Assembly: GCA_965219635.1 (NCBI GenBank) | Contig: OZ244783.1 | Location: 868,001 to 932,000, forward strand | Length of the DNA stretch: 64,000 bases | Source of the DNA: JAPOXR01 sp965219635 | GTDB lineage: Bacteria > Pseudomonadota > Alphaproteobacteria > Rhodobacterales > Rhodobacteraceae | Direction: 5' to 3' | Shown here: positions 17,571-26,159 of the stretch, piece after piece | Layout: each line of letters begins with the position of its first letter | Position numbering within the stretch: position 1 is the stretch's first letter | Made by a program: the position numbers and the translations under genes | Notes under the pieces: generated by a model | Seen by the model: the letters and a program-made list of their open reading frames with translations, nothing else | What the model was told of the DNA's origin: nothing | The model's database searches: none

Positions 17571-18308
17571 ATGGCAATTCCGGACATAAAGGCAAGATTG
17601 CATGTTGAGCATGCGCTGGGTCAGCACACTGTGCTCGAAGTTGATTCGAAACAGGACCACTATCTCCGCAGTGTAATGCGGCTGCAAACCAGCGATCGGG
17701 TAGGATTGTTCAACGGCCAGGACGGGGAGTGGTGCGCCCGGCCGGTTCCCGGCAGGCGAAAACCTCTCTTGCTTGAGTGTGTGCTGAAATTGCGGGAGCA
17801 GGAGGCGTTGCCGGATGTGTGGCTCCTGTTCGCGCCTCTGAAGAAGTCAAGAACTGACTATGTGATCGAAAAGGCGACTGAAATCGGTGTATCTCGCATT
17901 ATCCCCGTATGCACCCGCTTCACCAATTCCCGGAGGATTTCACGATCCCGGCTGTGGCAGGTTGCCCGCGAAGCCGCCGAGCAGTGCCATGGCATGGCGG
18001 TGCCGGAGATTGATGAACTCACCGGCCTGCATGAGGTTCTTGGCAACTGGCCGGATGATCGAAGGCTGCTGGTTTGCGATGAAACCATGCTGAACCATGC
18101 CGATTGCGAAGAAGCAGAATTGCAGGATGTGAAGCTGGCAGTTCTAGTCGGCCCGGAGGGCGGGTTTTCGCAGGAAGAACGGAACCGCATTGCCAAAATG
18201 GAATTCGCCACTGCCGTGGGACTCGGACCCAGGCTGTTGCGGGCTGAGACCGCAGTGGCGGCTGCACTGACGCTTGCGAACATCAGGCAGTTCCGGTCCG
18301 GTTCCTGA
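17571..18308 (+). CDS. rsmE: 16S rRNA (uracil(1498)-N(3))-methyltransferase
   Basis: 245 aa from the ATG at 17571. It methylates U1498 of 16S rRNA. The SPOUT knot is at the C-terminus: VLVGPEGGFSQEERNR and GLGPRLLRAETAVAAAL. An N-terminal PUA-like part (QDHYLRSVMRLQTSDRVGLFNGQDGEW) and the RsmE block KKSRTDYVIEKATEIGVSRIIPV are intact. Divergent from ubiA and 114 bp upstream of gshA. Confidence 0.95.
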   Translation: MAIPDIKARLHVEHALGQHTVLEVDSKQDHYLRSVMRLQTSDRVGLFNGQDGEWCARPVPGRRKPLLLECVLKLREQEALPDVWLLFAPLKKSRTDYVIEKATEIGVSRIIPVCTRFTNSRRISRSRLWQVAREAAEQCHGMAVPEIDELTGLHEVLGNWPDDRRLLVCDETMLNHADCEEAELQDVKLAVLVGPEGGFSQEERNRIAKMEFATAVGLGPRLLRAETAVAAALTLANIRQFRSGS

Positions 18309-18422
18309 TCCTGCTTGCACGCCAGCCGTTCATCGGTTGGCTGTTCAACCAATTGCTTTCTTGTCTTGCCAAGGCCAAGATTGTAGCGGGCGAGCGTCCA
18401 GAAAGAGTCCTGCCGGTCACAA

Positions 18423-19793
18423 ATGTCAATTCCCCAGTCGGGCGGAGCCCCGATCGAACACTACCACCAGTTGGTTGAGTATCTGGAAGACGGCTGCAAG
18501 CCGCGCGCGCAATGGAGGATTGGCACCGAACACGAAAAGTTCGGTTTTGTACTGAAGTCGCAAACCCCTCTGCCGTATGATGGTCCATGCTCGATTGAAG
18601 CCATGCTCGCCGGATTGCGCGACCGTTTCGGTTGGCAACCGGTTGAGGAAGCCGGCAAGCTGATCGGACTTTCGAAGGGCAAGGCGAGTGTTTCCCTGGA
18701 ACCGGGGGGACAGCTGGAACTGTCCGGCGCACCGCTGGAGACGGTCCATGAGACCTGTGACGAAGTCCATCAGCATCTTTTTGAGGTGAAGAGTATTGCT
18801 GACGATATTGGCGCCGGTTTTATCGGTATTGGGGCTGCGCCAATCTGGCGCAGGGAAGACATGCCGGTCATGCCCAAGGGCCGCTACAGGCTGATGGCCG
18901 AGTACATGACCAGAGTTGGCAATCACGGTCTCGACATGATGTTCAGGACCTGCACGGTTCAGGTCAATCTCGATTTCTCCAGTGAACAGGACATGGTTCT
19001 GAAGTTGCGTACAGCGTTGGCGTTGCAGCCCGTTGCCACGGCATTCTTCGCCAATTCGCCATTTTTTGATGGCCAGCCCTCGGGGGTGTTGAGCAACAGA
19101 AGTACATTCTGGCGGGACCTTGACCCGGACAGGACCGGCATGCTGCCCTTTGTATTCGAGGATGGGTTCGGCTTCGAGGCGTGGGCCGAGTATGCGCTCG
19201 ATGTGCCCATGTACTTCGTCTATCGGGACGGGAATTACCTGGATGCGCGGGGGCAGTCATTCCGGGACTTCCTTAAGGGGACACTTCCGGCTCTGCCCGG
19301 CGAAACCCCGTTATTGTCCGATTGGGGCGATCACCTGACCACCATCTTTCCTGAAGCCCGCATCAAGCAGTTCATTGAAATGCGTGGCGCGGACGGGGGC
19401 CCGTGGCGGCGCCTTTGCGCATTGCCGGCACTCTGGGTTGGGCTGATGTACAGCCAGGATGCGCTTGAAGCTGCATGGGACATTGCGAAGCACTGGGATG
19501 CAGAAACGCGGGAGGCGTTGCGCGTCTCGGCTGCGACCGAGGGGTTCAATGGAGGCTTCGACGGAGTGAAGTTGATTGACTGCGCACGCGACGTTCTTTC
19601 TCTTGCAGACGCAGGCCTCAAGGAACGGGCCCGTGCCGGCGCTGGCGGTATGATCCCTGACGAATGCCATTTTCTGGACTCGCTGCGCGAGTCCCTTGAT
19701 CGCAAACAGACTCCCGCCGAGGAGCTTCTCGAATTGTATCGCAACGAATGGGGCGGAGATCTGGACCAAATATACGACCGGTGTAGCTATTGA
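18423..19793 (+). CDS. gshA: glutamate--cysteine ligase
   Basis: 456 aa. It makes gamma-glutamylcysteine, the first step of glutathione synthesis. The N-terminal RIGTEHEKFGF with the metal-binding Glu, then SLEPGGQLELSGAP, the RYRLMAEYM segment and MFRTCTVQVNLDF place it in the plant/alphaproteobacterial group of GshA, not the E. coli group. The gene stands alone. It is convergent with plsY, 15 bp apart. Confidence 0.93.
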   Translation: MSIPQSGGAPIEHYHQLVEYLEDGCKPRAQWRIGTEHEKFGFVLKSQTPLPYDGPCSIEAMLAGLRDRFGWQPVEEAGKLIGLSKGKASVSLEPGGQLELSGAPLETVHETCDEVHQHLFEVKSIADDIGAGFIGIGAAPIWRREDMPVMPKGRYRLMAEYMTRVGNHGLDMMFRTCTVQVNLDFSSEQDMVLKLRTALALQPVATAFFANSPFFDGQPSGVLSNRSTFWRDLDPDRTGMLPFVFEDGFGFEAWAEYALDVPMYFVYRDGNYLDARGQSFRDFLKGTLPALPGETPLLSDWGDHLTTIFPEARIKQFIEMRGADGGPWRRLCALPALWVGLMYSQDALEAAWDIAKHWDAETREALRVSAATEGFNGGFDGVKLIDCARDVLSLADAGLKERARAGAGGMIPDECHFLDSLRESLDRKQTPAEELLELYRNEWGGDLDQIYDRCSY

Positions 19794-19808
19794 GTCTTTT
19801 GCCGTTTC

Positions 19809-20540
19809 TCAACGCGTGCCTGATCCGAGATGGATCTTGCTTTCTGTACCGCTCCAGAGCCTCCGGATATTTGGTCTGTGCTTCCAGAAGATCAGCAAGG
19901 TCATGAGCGCACACAAATGGGGCGCGAAGGATAGGGCCGTCCCAGCTGGATCGACTATCCAGAACAGGATTGCGGCCGCCAAAGCTGAAGTCATTGAGGC
20001 AAGGGAAGAATACCGGCTGGCAGCGGCAACGGCCAACCATGTTGCACATGCAGCGAGACCTACAAGAAAGTTTGCGAGCAACAGCACGCCCATAAAGGTT
20101 GCGACACCCTTCCCGCCGCGGAAGCCAAGCCAGACCGGGTAAAGATGGCCTGCGAAGGCTGCAAATCCGCAGGCCATTGCCATCGTGTCGGAGGTCCCCA
20201 ATTGGCGTGTTGCCTGAAATCCCAGTGCAACTGCTGCGCTTCCCTTTCCTATGTCCAGCAGCAGAGTGAGCGCAGCGGCCGCCCGGTTGCCAGTACGAAG
20301 GACATTGGTAGCGCCAATATTGCCAGATCCGATCCTTGAAAGATCGCCCAGCCGCATCAACCGGGCAACCAGTACCCCGAATGGGATGGAGCCGACCAGG
20401 TAAGCCGCCAAGACGACAACCGGCAGAGATGGCACGAGAGGCAAAGCCGGCTGCACCAGAAGCGCCAGGACGATGGCTCCCGCGGCGATTGCCGCAATGG
20501 CCTTCAGAAGGAGCAGTATTTGGTCGTGGTGGCTCTTCAA
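19809..20540 (-). CDS. plsY: acyl-phosphate glycerol-3-phosphate acyltransferase
   Basis: 243 aa. It transfers the acyl group of acyl-phosphate to glycerol-3-phosphate, the first acylation of phospholipid synthesis, in the inner membrane. The three PlsY motifs are present: GSIPFGVLVAR plus SGNIGATNVLRTGN, FRGGKGVATF, and WKHRPNIRRL. The protein is about 40 residues longer than the family norm; the extension at the N-terminus is one extra hydrophobic helix (residues 9-35). Start is TTG 20540, 3 bp after the pyrC stop, so it is translated with pyrB-pyrC. Confidence 0.92.
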   Translation of the reverse strand: MKSHHDQILLLLKAIAAIAAGAIVLALLVQPALPLVPSLPVVVLAAYLVGSIPFGVLVARLMRLGDLSRIGSGNIGATNVLRTGNRAAAALTLLLDIGKGSAAVALGFQATRQLGTSDTMAMACGFAAFAGHLYPVWLGFRGGKGVATFMGVLLLANFLVGLAACATWLAVAAASRYSSLASMTSALAAAILFWIVDPAGTALSFAPHLCALMTLLIFWKHRPNIRRLWSGTESKIHLGSGTR

Positions 20541-20543
20541 CTG

Positions 20544-21818
20544 TCAGTCCCTGCAGATCTCCTTTCCTCCGACAAATGTCCGAAGGACCCGCCCTTGCAG
20601 GAGTTGATTGTCGAATGGAGAGTTTTTCGACTTGGAGTGGAGCTTGAACCGGTCGAGCACAAAGGGAATGTCCGGGTCGAACAGTATCAGGTCAGCCGGA
20701 GCACCGCGGGAGAGCCTTCCAGTGTCGAGGCCAAGCCTGCGAGCCGGATTCAGCGCCATTGCGCGGAAGAGCGTTGGAAGGCCGAGATCACCGGAGTGGT
20801 AGAGCCGCAGTGCCGCGGGGAAAAGGGTCTCAAGGGCAATTGCCCCGCTTGCGGCCAATGCAAAGGGCAGTCTCTTCGACTCTTCACCCTGTGGAGTGTG
20901 CATGGAAGAAATGATCGAGATGGTGCCATTCGCAACGCCCTCGACAATTGCGGTACGGTCGGTTTCGGCTCTGAGCGGCGGCTTGACCTTGAAAAAGGTC
21001 CTGTAGTCGGCGATGTCCAGCTCGTTGAGCGTCAAGTGATGGATGGATGTGCCGGCCGAGACGTCCAGCCCGCTGTCCAAGGCGCGTTGCAGGGCCGGCA
21101 GGGATGCACGAACTGTGATTTGGTCAGCATGGTAGCTGCCGCCTGCGAGTTCAACGAGGGCAAGGTCGCGTTCAAGGCCAATCCTCTCTGCCGCTGGTGA
21201 AACCGTTGCCAGTCCCTTGGAAAAGGCAAACGGGCTTGATGTCGCAGCTGCTCCTTTCGACAGGTCGGCATCTTGCGGATGACCGACCACGAGGGCACCC
21301 TGTTGCCCGGCGTAGGTGAGGCATCGCAGCATTACCTTCGCGTTCCTGACCTGATTGTCGCAATCGGAAAAGGCGATCGCACCCGCCTCCTTGAGCAGTC
21401 CAATCTCTGCGACCTCGTTGCCTTGCCTTCCCTTGGTCAGCGTTGCCATGGGATGCACCCGAACAGATGCGGCCGCCTGCGCTCTCCGGACAAAAAACTC
21501 AAGAGTCTCCGGATTGTCGATCGGCGGCAACGTGTCGGGACGGGTGACAATGGTCGTTACACCGCCTGCAACTGCTGCCATGGCAGCAGTTCTGAAACTT
21601 TCCTTGTGGCGCTCTCCCGGCTCGCCGATCTTCACTCCGATATCGACTATGCCGGGTGCAAGGAACTTGCCTCCACAGTCTATGGTCTCACCGGCAGCGG
21701 AGTCGTCTCCGGGCGAACCCGTGCCGAGTATGGCGCCATCCCTGACGGCAAGCGAACCGGGAGAAACCGTGCCGGCCTCGGGATCGACCAGCATGGCGTT
21801 TGTAAACAGTCTGTCCAT
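20544..21818 (-). CDS. pyrC: dihydroorotase-like protein PyrC', probably non-catalytic
   Basis: 424 aa, an amidohydrolase fold. The first metal motif of true dihydroorotase (H-x-H in a D-x-H-x-H context) reads IVDIGVKIGEPG here, so both histidines are missing. The late catalytic Asp region reads ISSMHTPQGEESK in place of a DHAPH-type motif. The histidine-rich HHLTLNE segment is retained. The loss matches non-catalytic PyrC' (PyrX) proteins that pair with PyrB and are needed to assemble the aspartate transcarbamoylase holoenzyme in pseudomonads. Position between pyrB and plsY is standard for alphaproteobacteria. An active dihydroorotase must then be elsewhere. Confidence 0.9.
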   Translation of the reverse strand: MDRLFTNAMLVDPEAGTVSPGSLAVRDGAILGTGSPGDDSAAGETIDCGGKFLAPGIVDIGVKIGEPGERHKESFRTAAMAAVAGGVTTIVTRPDTLPPIDNPETLEFFVRRAQAAASVRVHPMATLTKGRQGNEVAEIGLLKEAGAIAFSDCDNQVRNAKVMLRCLTYAGQQGALVVGHPQDADLSKGAAATSSPFAFSKGLATVSPAAERIGLERDLALVELAGGSYHADQITVRASLPALQRALDSGLDVSAGTSIHHLTLNELDIADYRTFFKVKPPLRAETDRTAIVEGVANGTISIISSMHTPQGEESKRLPFALAASGAIALETLFPAALRLYHSGDLGLPTLFRAMALNPARRLGLDTGRLSRGAPADLILFDPDIPFVLDRFKLHSKSKNSPFDNQLLQGRVLRTFVGGKEICRD

Positions 21819-21884
21819 CAGCGAAGTCCGGACTCAAATGAGGGCAGTTTCGCCACGACCTGATTCACGGCAGCAATCTTCAAT

Positions 21885-22823
21885 TCACCATCCTCCCGGA
21901 CCGGTTGGCCTCGCCAGAAGGTCGAGCACAGCCATTCGAACCGCTACACCCATTTCGACCTGTTCCTGTATGACGGAAACCCTGATGTCGTCTGCAATCG
22001 TTTCGTCGATCTCCACACCGCGGTTCATTGGACCCGGATGCAGAACAATGGCGTCATCCTTTGCAAAAGCGAGCTTTTCGGCGTCTAGGCCGTAGAGGTG
22101 AAAATACTCCCGGAATGAAGGAATACTGGCTCCTGTCATACGCTCGCGCTGAAGCCGCAACATCATGACCACATCTGCGCCTTGAAGCCCTTCTTGCATT
22201 GAGCTGAACACTTCAACACCGAGGTCGGCAACCACGCCTGGAACCAGCGTGGCCGGTCCGACCATCCTCACGCGGTTCTGGAGTTTCGACAAGACAAGCA
22301 TGTTCGAACGCGCAACGCGCGAATGGAGTATGTCGCCGCATATCGCAACTGTGAGGCCATGGACCGTCCCCTTCCTGCGCCGGATTGCAAGCGCATCAAG
22401 CAATGCCTGCGTCGGGTGCTCGTGGCTGCCGTCACCAGCATTGATGACTGAGCAATCAACTTTTTCCGCCAGCAGGTTGACTGCTCCGGATTCCGGGTGG
22501 CGCACGACCAAAAGGTCAGGACGCATCGCATTAAGAGTCATGGCCGTGTCGATTAGCGACTCCCCCTTGCTGACAGAACTGGAGCCGACGATCATGTTGG
22601 TGACATCAGCACCGAGGCGCTGCCCGGCAAGTTCAAAGCTCATCAGGGTTCTGGTTGAGTCCTCGAAGAACATGTTGATCTGTGTTTTGCCTGACAGGGT
22701 GTCGCCATGTTTGAGCGGACGCTGGTTGAATTCGACGTAACGCTCGGCAAGTTCGAGGATCGACAGGATTTCGTCGGGGGATAATTGGGCAATTCCCAAC
22801 AGGTGCCTTGATGAGATTGTCAT
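21885..22823 (-). CDS. pyrB: aspartate carbamoyltransferase catalytic subunit
   Basis: 312 aa from the ATG at 22823. It joins carbamoyl phosphate and aspartate in pyrimidine synthesis. The carbamoyl-phosphate motif FFEDSTRT, the aspartate-site GDGSHEHPTQALLDALAIRR and the C-terminal LHPGPMNRGVEI are all intact. It is the first gene of pyrB-pyrC'-plsY, 66 bp upstream of pyrC'. A TTG six codons upstream is less likely. Confidence 0.95.
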   Translation of the reverse strand: MTISSRHLLGIAQLSPDEILSILELAERYVEFNQRPLKHGDTLSGKTQINMFFEDSTRTLMSFELAGQRLGADVTNMIVGSSSVSKGESLIDTAMTLNAMRPDLLVVRHPESGAVNLLAEKVDCSVINAGDGSHEHPTQALLDALAIRRRKGTVHGLTVAICGDILHSRVARSNMLVLSKLQNRVRMVGPATLVPGVVADLGVEVFSSMQEGLQGADVVMMLRLQRERMTGASIPSFREYFHLYGLDAEKLAFAKDDAIVLHPGPMNRGVEIDETIADDIRVSVIQEQVEMGVAVRMAVLDLLARPTGPGGW

Positions 22824-23213
22824 GGGCGACTCCCCTCGCAACGGACAATAGGCTTGGCGGAATGGGCGAACAAGATTGATCCCCTAAGCAATCCGGCCGG
22901 ACCTACTGCATACAGCCCATTCAACTCCGGCCATTGATTGTCAACGGCGCAAGGACCTGGAACCCAATCGTTGGTGCCGGCCCTCGGTTAGCGCATTCCA
23001 GGAGTTTCTTGAGTAATGGTTGCCGCAGCAGGTTTGGATGATCGCACGGTCTGGTCGCCTGCCGAGGGCCTTCGTTATCAGAATGCCCTCGTGTACGGCG
23101 TTTCAGGCTCGGTTCAGCAATTCGGACAAGCAATCCGAAAGCCCTTTCGCAATTGCGAATGAACCGCAATAGCGTTTCGTGCTAACTGTTGAATGGTCGA
23201 TACGGGATGGCGC
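22824..23213. other. intergenic region, pyrB / uracil-DNA glycosylase
   Basis: 390 bp between divergent genes. No tRNA, repeat or convincing open frame was found. It must carry the pyrB promoter and probably that of the glycosylase-moaB pair. No clear operator palindrome was seen. Confidence 0.3.
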
Positions 23214-24020
23214 ATGAAAACCGACAATTTGGCCATGTTGCTGGAGTGGTGCATCGAAACAGGCGCCGATGAATGCATTGGGGACGCGCCAGTCGACCGA
23301 TTTGCTGTCAGACCGGACAAAAAGCGCGAACAGGCTCGCCTGCAGGTGGCCGAGGCGCCGAATGCCGCCGCAGGTCATGCGAAGAAGGCGCCACCGGATC
23401 CCAAGCCGGATGTTGAAGCCGAGGCGTTGATTGCGAATGTCCGCACACGGGAGGAGTTGCATGATGCCTTGGTCCGGCTGCGCCGCAACCATTCCCTGCT
23501 TGCCTTGCTCCACCGGACTATGGTGTTCGCTGACGGCAATCCGGAGGCGGCGGTAATGATCGTTGGCGAGGCGCCGGGTGCGGAGGAAGACCGCCTCGGC
23601 AAACCGTTCGTTGGAAGGGCAGGGGGCATGCTGGATCGGATGTTCGTAGAAGTCGGGCTGGAACGAACCCAGGCAGCGCCAGAGAATTCGCTCTACATCA
23701 CGAATATTCTGAATTGGCGGCCGCCAGGAAACCGCAATCCGACACAAGCCGAAATGAAACTCATGACGCCGTTTGTGTCCCGCCATATTGAACTGGTCTC
23801 GCCAAAGATTCTTGTCTTGATGGGAGGAATTTCCTGTTCGACCCTGCTCGGTGTCGGCAAGATAAGCCAACTGCGTGGCAAGTGGCATGAATGGCGCGGC
23901 ATTCCGGTAATGCCGATGTTCCATCCGGCCTTCTTGCTCAGGAACCCCATCGCCAAACGTGAAGCCTGGATTGACCTCTTGCTGATCCGGAAGCGTCTGT
24001 TGGAGTTGCAGTCACAATGA
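23214..24020 (+). CDS. uracil-DNA glycosylase family protein (family 4/5-like)
   Basis: 268 aa from the ATG at 23214 (ATG 23193 also open). It would remove uracil from DNA. Motif 1 is GEAPGAEEDRLGKPFVG and the C-terminal motif is MFHPAFLLRNP. The N-terminal LLEWCIETGADECIGD is the usual alphaproteobacterial lead. The four Fe-S cysteines of thermophile family 4 enzymes are not in place: the expected GC-x-L-x-x-TA site reads NHSLLALLHRT, and the residue before RPPGNR is Trp. The fold family is clear but the cluster seems to be missing. The stop overlaps the moaB start (ATGA). Confidence 0.85.
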   Translation: MKTDNLAMLLEWCIETGADECIGDAPVDRFAVRPDKKREQARLQVAEAPNAAAGHAKKAPPDPKPDVEAEALIANVRTREELHDALVRLRRNHSLLALLHRTMVFADGNPEAAVMIVGEAPGAEEDRLGKPFVGRAGGMLDRMFVEVGLERTQAAPENSLYITNILNWRPPGNRNPTQAEMKLMTPFVSRHIELVSPKILVLMGGISCSTLLGVGKISQLRGKWHEWRGIPVMPMFHPAFLLRNPIAKREAWIDLLLIRKRLLELQSQ

Positions 24021-24559
24021 CCCATTCGCCAACTGTCAGGCAGTTCATTCCGCTGCGCATTGCTATCCTGACCGTATCGGATACGCGCACCCTGGAGGAT
24101 GACAAGTCCGGTGACCTCCTACAGCGGCTGGCGAGCAAGGCTGGACACTCAATTGTCCTCAGGGAGTTGCTGCCTGATGACCGCAGAAGGATAGCGGGGT
24201 TGCTCGCTGCGTGGTCAAGCGATCCTGAGATTGATGTCATCATTAGTACTGGTGGAACCGGGCTGACCGGCCGCGACCAGACTGTCGAGGCACACAGGGA
24301 TGTCTACGAAAAGGAAATCGACGCCTTTGGGGTTGTGTTTGCGGTATTGTCCATGAAGAGCATCGGCGCCTCGGCGGTGCAATCTCGCGCCTGTGCCGGG
24401 GTTGCAAACGGCACCTATCTGTTTGCGCTGCCCGGATCACCTGGCGCGTGCAAGGATGCATGGGACGGAATTCTGCTGCGGCAGTTGGACTATCGCAACT
24501 TGCCATGCAACTTTGTCGAGATCATGCCCAGGCTGGATGAACACCTTCGCCGCAAATAG
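24017..24559 (+). CDS. moaB: molybdenum cofactor biosynthesis protein B
   Basis: 180 aa, MoaB/MogA fold. It is involved in adenylylation of molybdopterin or metal insertion. Motifs: LRIAILTVSDTRTLEDDKSG near the start, STGGTGLTGRDQTVEA, and FALPGSPGACKDAWDGIL. The ATGA overlap with the glycosylase gene couples translation. With moaD and moaE at 13.6 kb this gives three moa genes in the window, in two places. Confidence 0.93.
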   Translation: MTHSPTVRQFIPLRIAILTVSDTRTLEDDKSGDLLQRLASKAGHSIVLRELLPDDRRRIAGLLAAWSSDPEIDVIISTGGTGLTGRDQTVEAHRDVYEKEIDAFGVVFAVLSMKSIGASAVQSRACAGVANGTYLFALPGSPGACKDAWDGILLRQLDYRNLPCNFVEIMPRLDEHLRRK

Positions 24560-24594
24560 CCCCAAGCATACCGGATGAGCATAGGCAACGGCGT

Positions 24595-25542
24595 CTAGAC
24601 GTTGCACCCTGCAAATTCGATATAGGAGCCTTCTGTGATCAGCGTGAGCGAGAGGTCTCCCCGGGACAGTGCGGCAGACCCCTCTGGCTGGTGAATCTCT
24701 GCCGAGGCTGACAGTCTTCCTTCTGGTGTGCTGCTCAGTTCTGACTCGCTGAACCAGACAGAATTTCCAGGGCTTTCGAATACGGCGGCAGCGCCTTCTT
24801 CTACAGATCCATCATAGTCAAACTCGAAAGTTATCCTGAGGTTCCCGTCGGGTGAGGCGGGTTCTATGTTACAGTTGGTTCGAGCGCCTTGATTGGACGC
24901 GAAAATTTGCGTGGGAAGGTCATTGAGCGCAGACTGGATTTCACCGAAGCCGGATGGAACCTCCGTGGAAGATTGAGCAGCCATGGCAGGTTGAGAGTTC
25001 ATGTTATACTGAATCCCCCAGGACGGCAGTGAGTCCATAGTATACGGATCCCCGAAGAAAGGCTGAGAGTCCACGGAGGATGCCACTGCAAAACGGAACG
25101 ATGCCGGGATACACACTTCCCTGCAAACACCGAGATTCAGCTGAAGCTCTCCATCTATTGGTCCACCAACTTCGAGAGGCGTGACTCGCAAAGGAAAAAC
25201 CACCCGGCCCGCGTAGCCAATTGTACGGAAGGCATCTTCATCGAAAACGGTTGGCTTCGGGTAGTATATCTCCACGGAACCGATGTTGCCATCCACGATT
25301 TGCAGGGAAGGAGGCAGTCCGTATTCGCCAGGTGATCTCCAGTAGGTCTTCCAGCCATCAGAGAGATTGATCGCAATTCCAGTCAAGTAGTAGGCATTGG
25401 AGCCTTCCACTTCTACTGTCTGTCCGTTCAAAACCTCGAGTGTTGCAATTGATTGATCCAGATTGATCTGTCCATGTGCTCCCATTGCAAGACCCAGGAG
25501 CCATCCCGCGAAACTTGATGCTGCAACTGCGATTTTGGTCAT
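24595..25542 (-). CDS. secreted DsbD alpha-domain-like protein
   Basis: 315 aa from the ATG at 25542, which has AGGTGG 5 bp ahead. The signal peptide is about residues 1-24 (VAASSFAGWLLGLAMGAHG). The mature part resembles the N-terminal immunoglobulin-like domain of DsbD: GWKTYWRSPGEYGLPPSL, then LNLGVCREVCIPA with a Cys-x3-Cys pair like the DsbD alpha redox site. The membrane and thioredoxin domains of DsbD are missing, so it is a stand-alone periplasmic domain, as seen near yqgE in other alphaproteobacteria. Here yqgE is 2.6 kb away, beyond the broken AlbA-like gene. Confidence 0.82.
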   Translation of the reverse strand: MTKIAVAASSFAGWLLGLAMGAHGQINLDQSIATLEVLNGQTVEVEGSNAYYLTGIAINLSDGWKTYWRSPGEYGLPPSLQIVDGNIGSVEIYYPKPTVFDEDAFRTIGYAGRVVFPLRVTPLEVGGPIDGELQLNLGVCREVCIPASFRFAVASSVDSQPFFGDPYTMDSLPSWGIQYNMNSQPAMAAQSSTEVPSGFGEIQSALNDLPTQIFASNQGARTNCNIEPASPDGNLRITFEFDYDGSVEEGAAAVFESPGNSVWFSESELSSTPEGRLSASAEIHQPEGSAALSRGDLSLTLITEGSYIEFAGCNV

Positions 25543-26159
25543 GACACCCACCTCAGGTCCTGACTTCTATATGGTTAGTGATGCTGCCGGAAAAATCAAC
25601 TCTTTGAGAATTGCGGTTGCCAGACAGCGGGAGAGCCGTGTCTTGGTCTGGGCCAGCGATTCCCATTGCTACTTTGTTGCGTGCTGGCGGGCTCAGCAAC
25701 AGTGCCCCATTCGTTGATTGGCCTGGTCGGCAGGTGCAGAATTCGTTTTGGGCGACCAAGCCCCGGATTGTCTGACAAGGGTAGAGTGGTGGCAGCGGCA
25801 TTACATGAAGATCAGCATTCGGCTGCGGTCATGCAGGCTGCTGGAAGGCGCTTAGTCTGGCAAGAACGAGAAACTGAAAGCGGCTGCGTCAAGGATTGCG
25901 GCCTTGCAGGCATAAGTCAAAACAACCTGTGCGGTTGTGCATGAGGCAATTCGGGTCCATACGGGTTCCATGCGGTTTCGGTGTCCTGTTTGGGTGTTGC
26001 ATACGCTGTTTGGAGATTTCTGAACGCGATGCTGGTAAGGTCAGGTTGCCGATCAGAGGGACTTCCGGAAACGGAAACGGATCGCAAGTTTGCGCGTTCA
26101 GAGTCTGTGTGCTGCAATGCCAAATTGGCCGACACCAAAACCATGGTGAAGACGACAAT
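25543..26159. other. intergenic region before the AlbA-like gene
   Basis: 617 bp. The frame of the AlbA-like gene is open upstream to 25896, but residues there look random and the family starts at 26160. Other open frames (for example 25666-25944 +) have no recognisable product. I see no repeat ends or transposase remnant that would explain how the AlbA-like gene arrived. Confidence 0.3.

Noticed and set aside
25666..25944. 92-aa open frame upstream of the AlbA-like gene
   Set aside because: No recognisable domain; rich in residues typical of chance frames.
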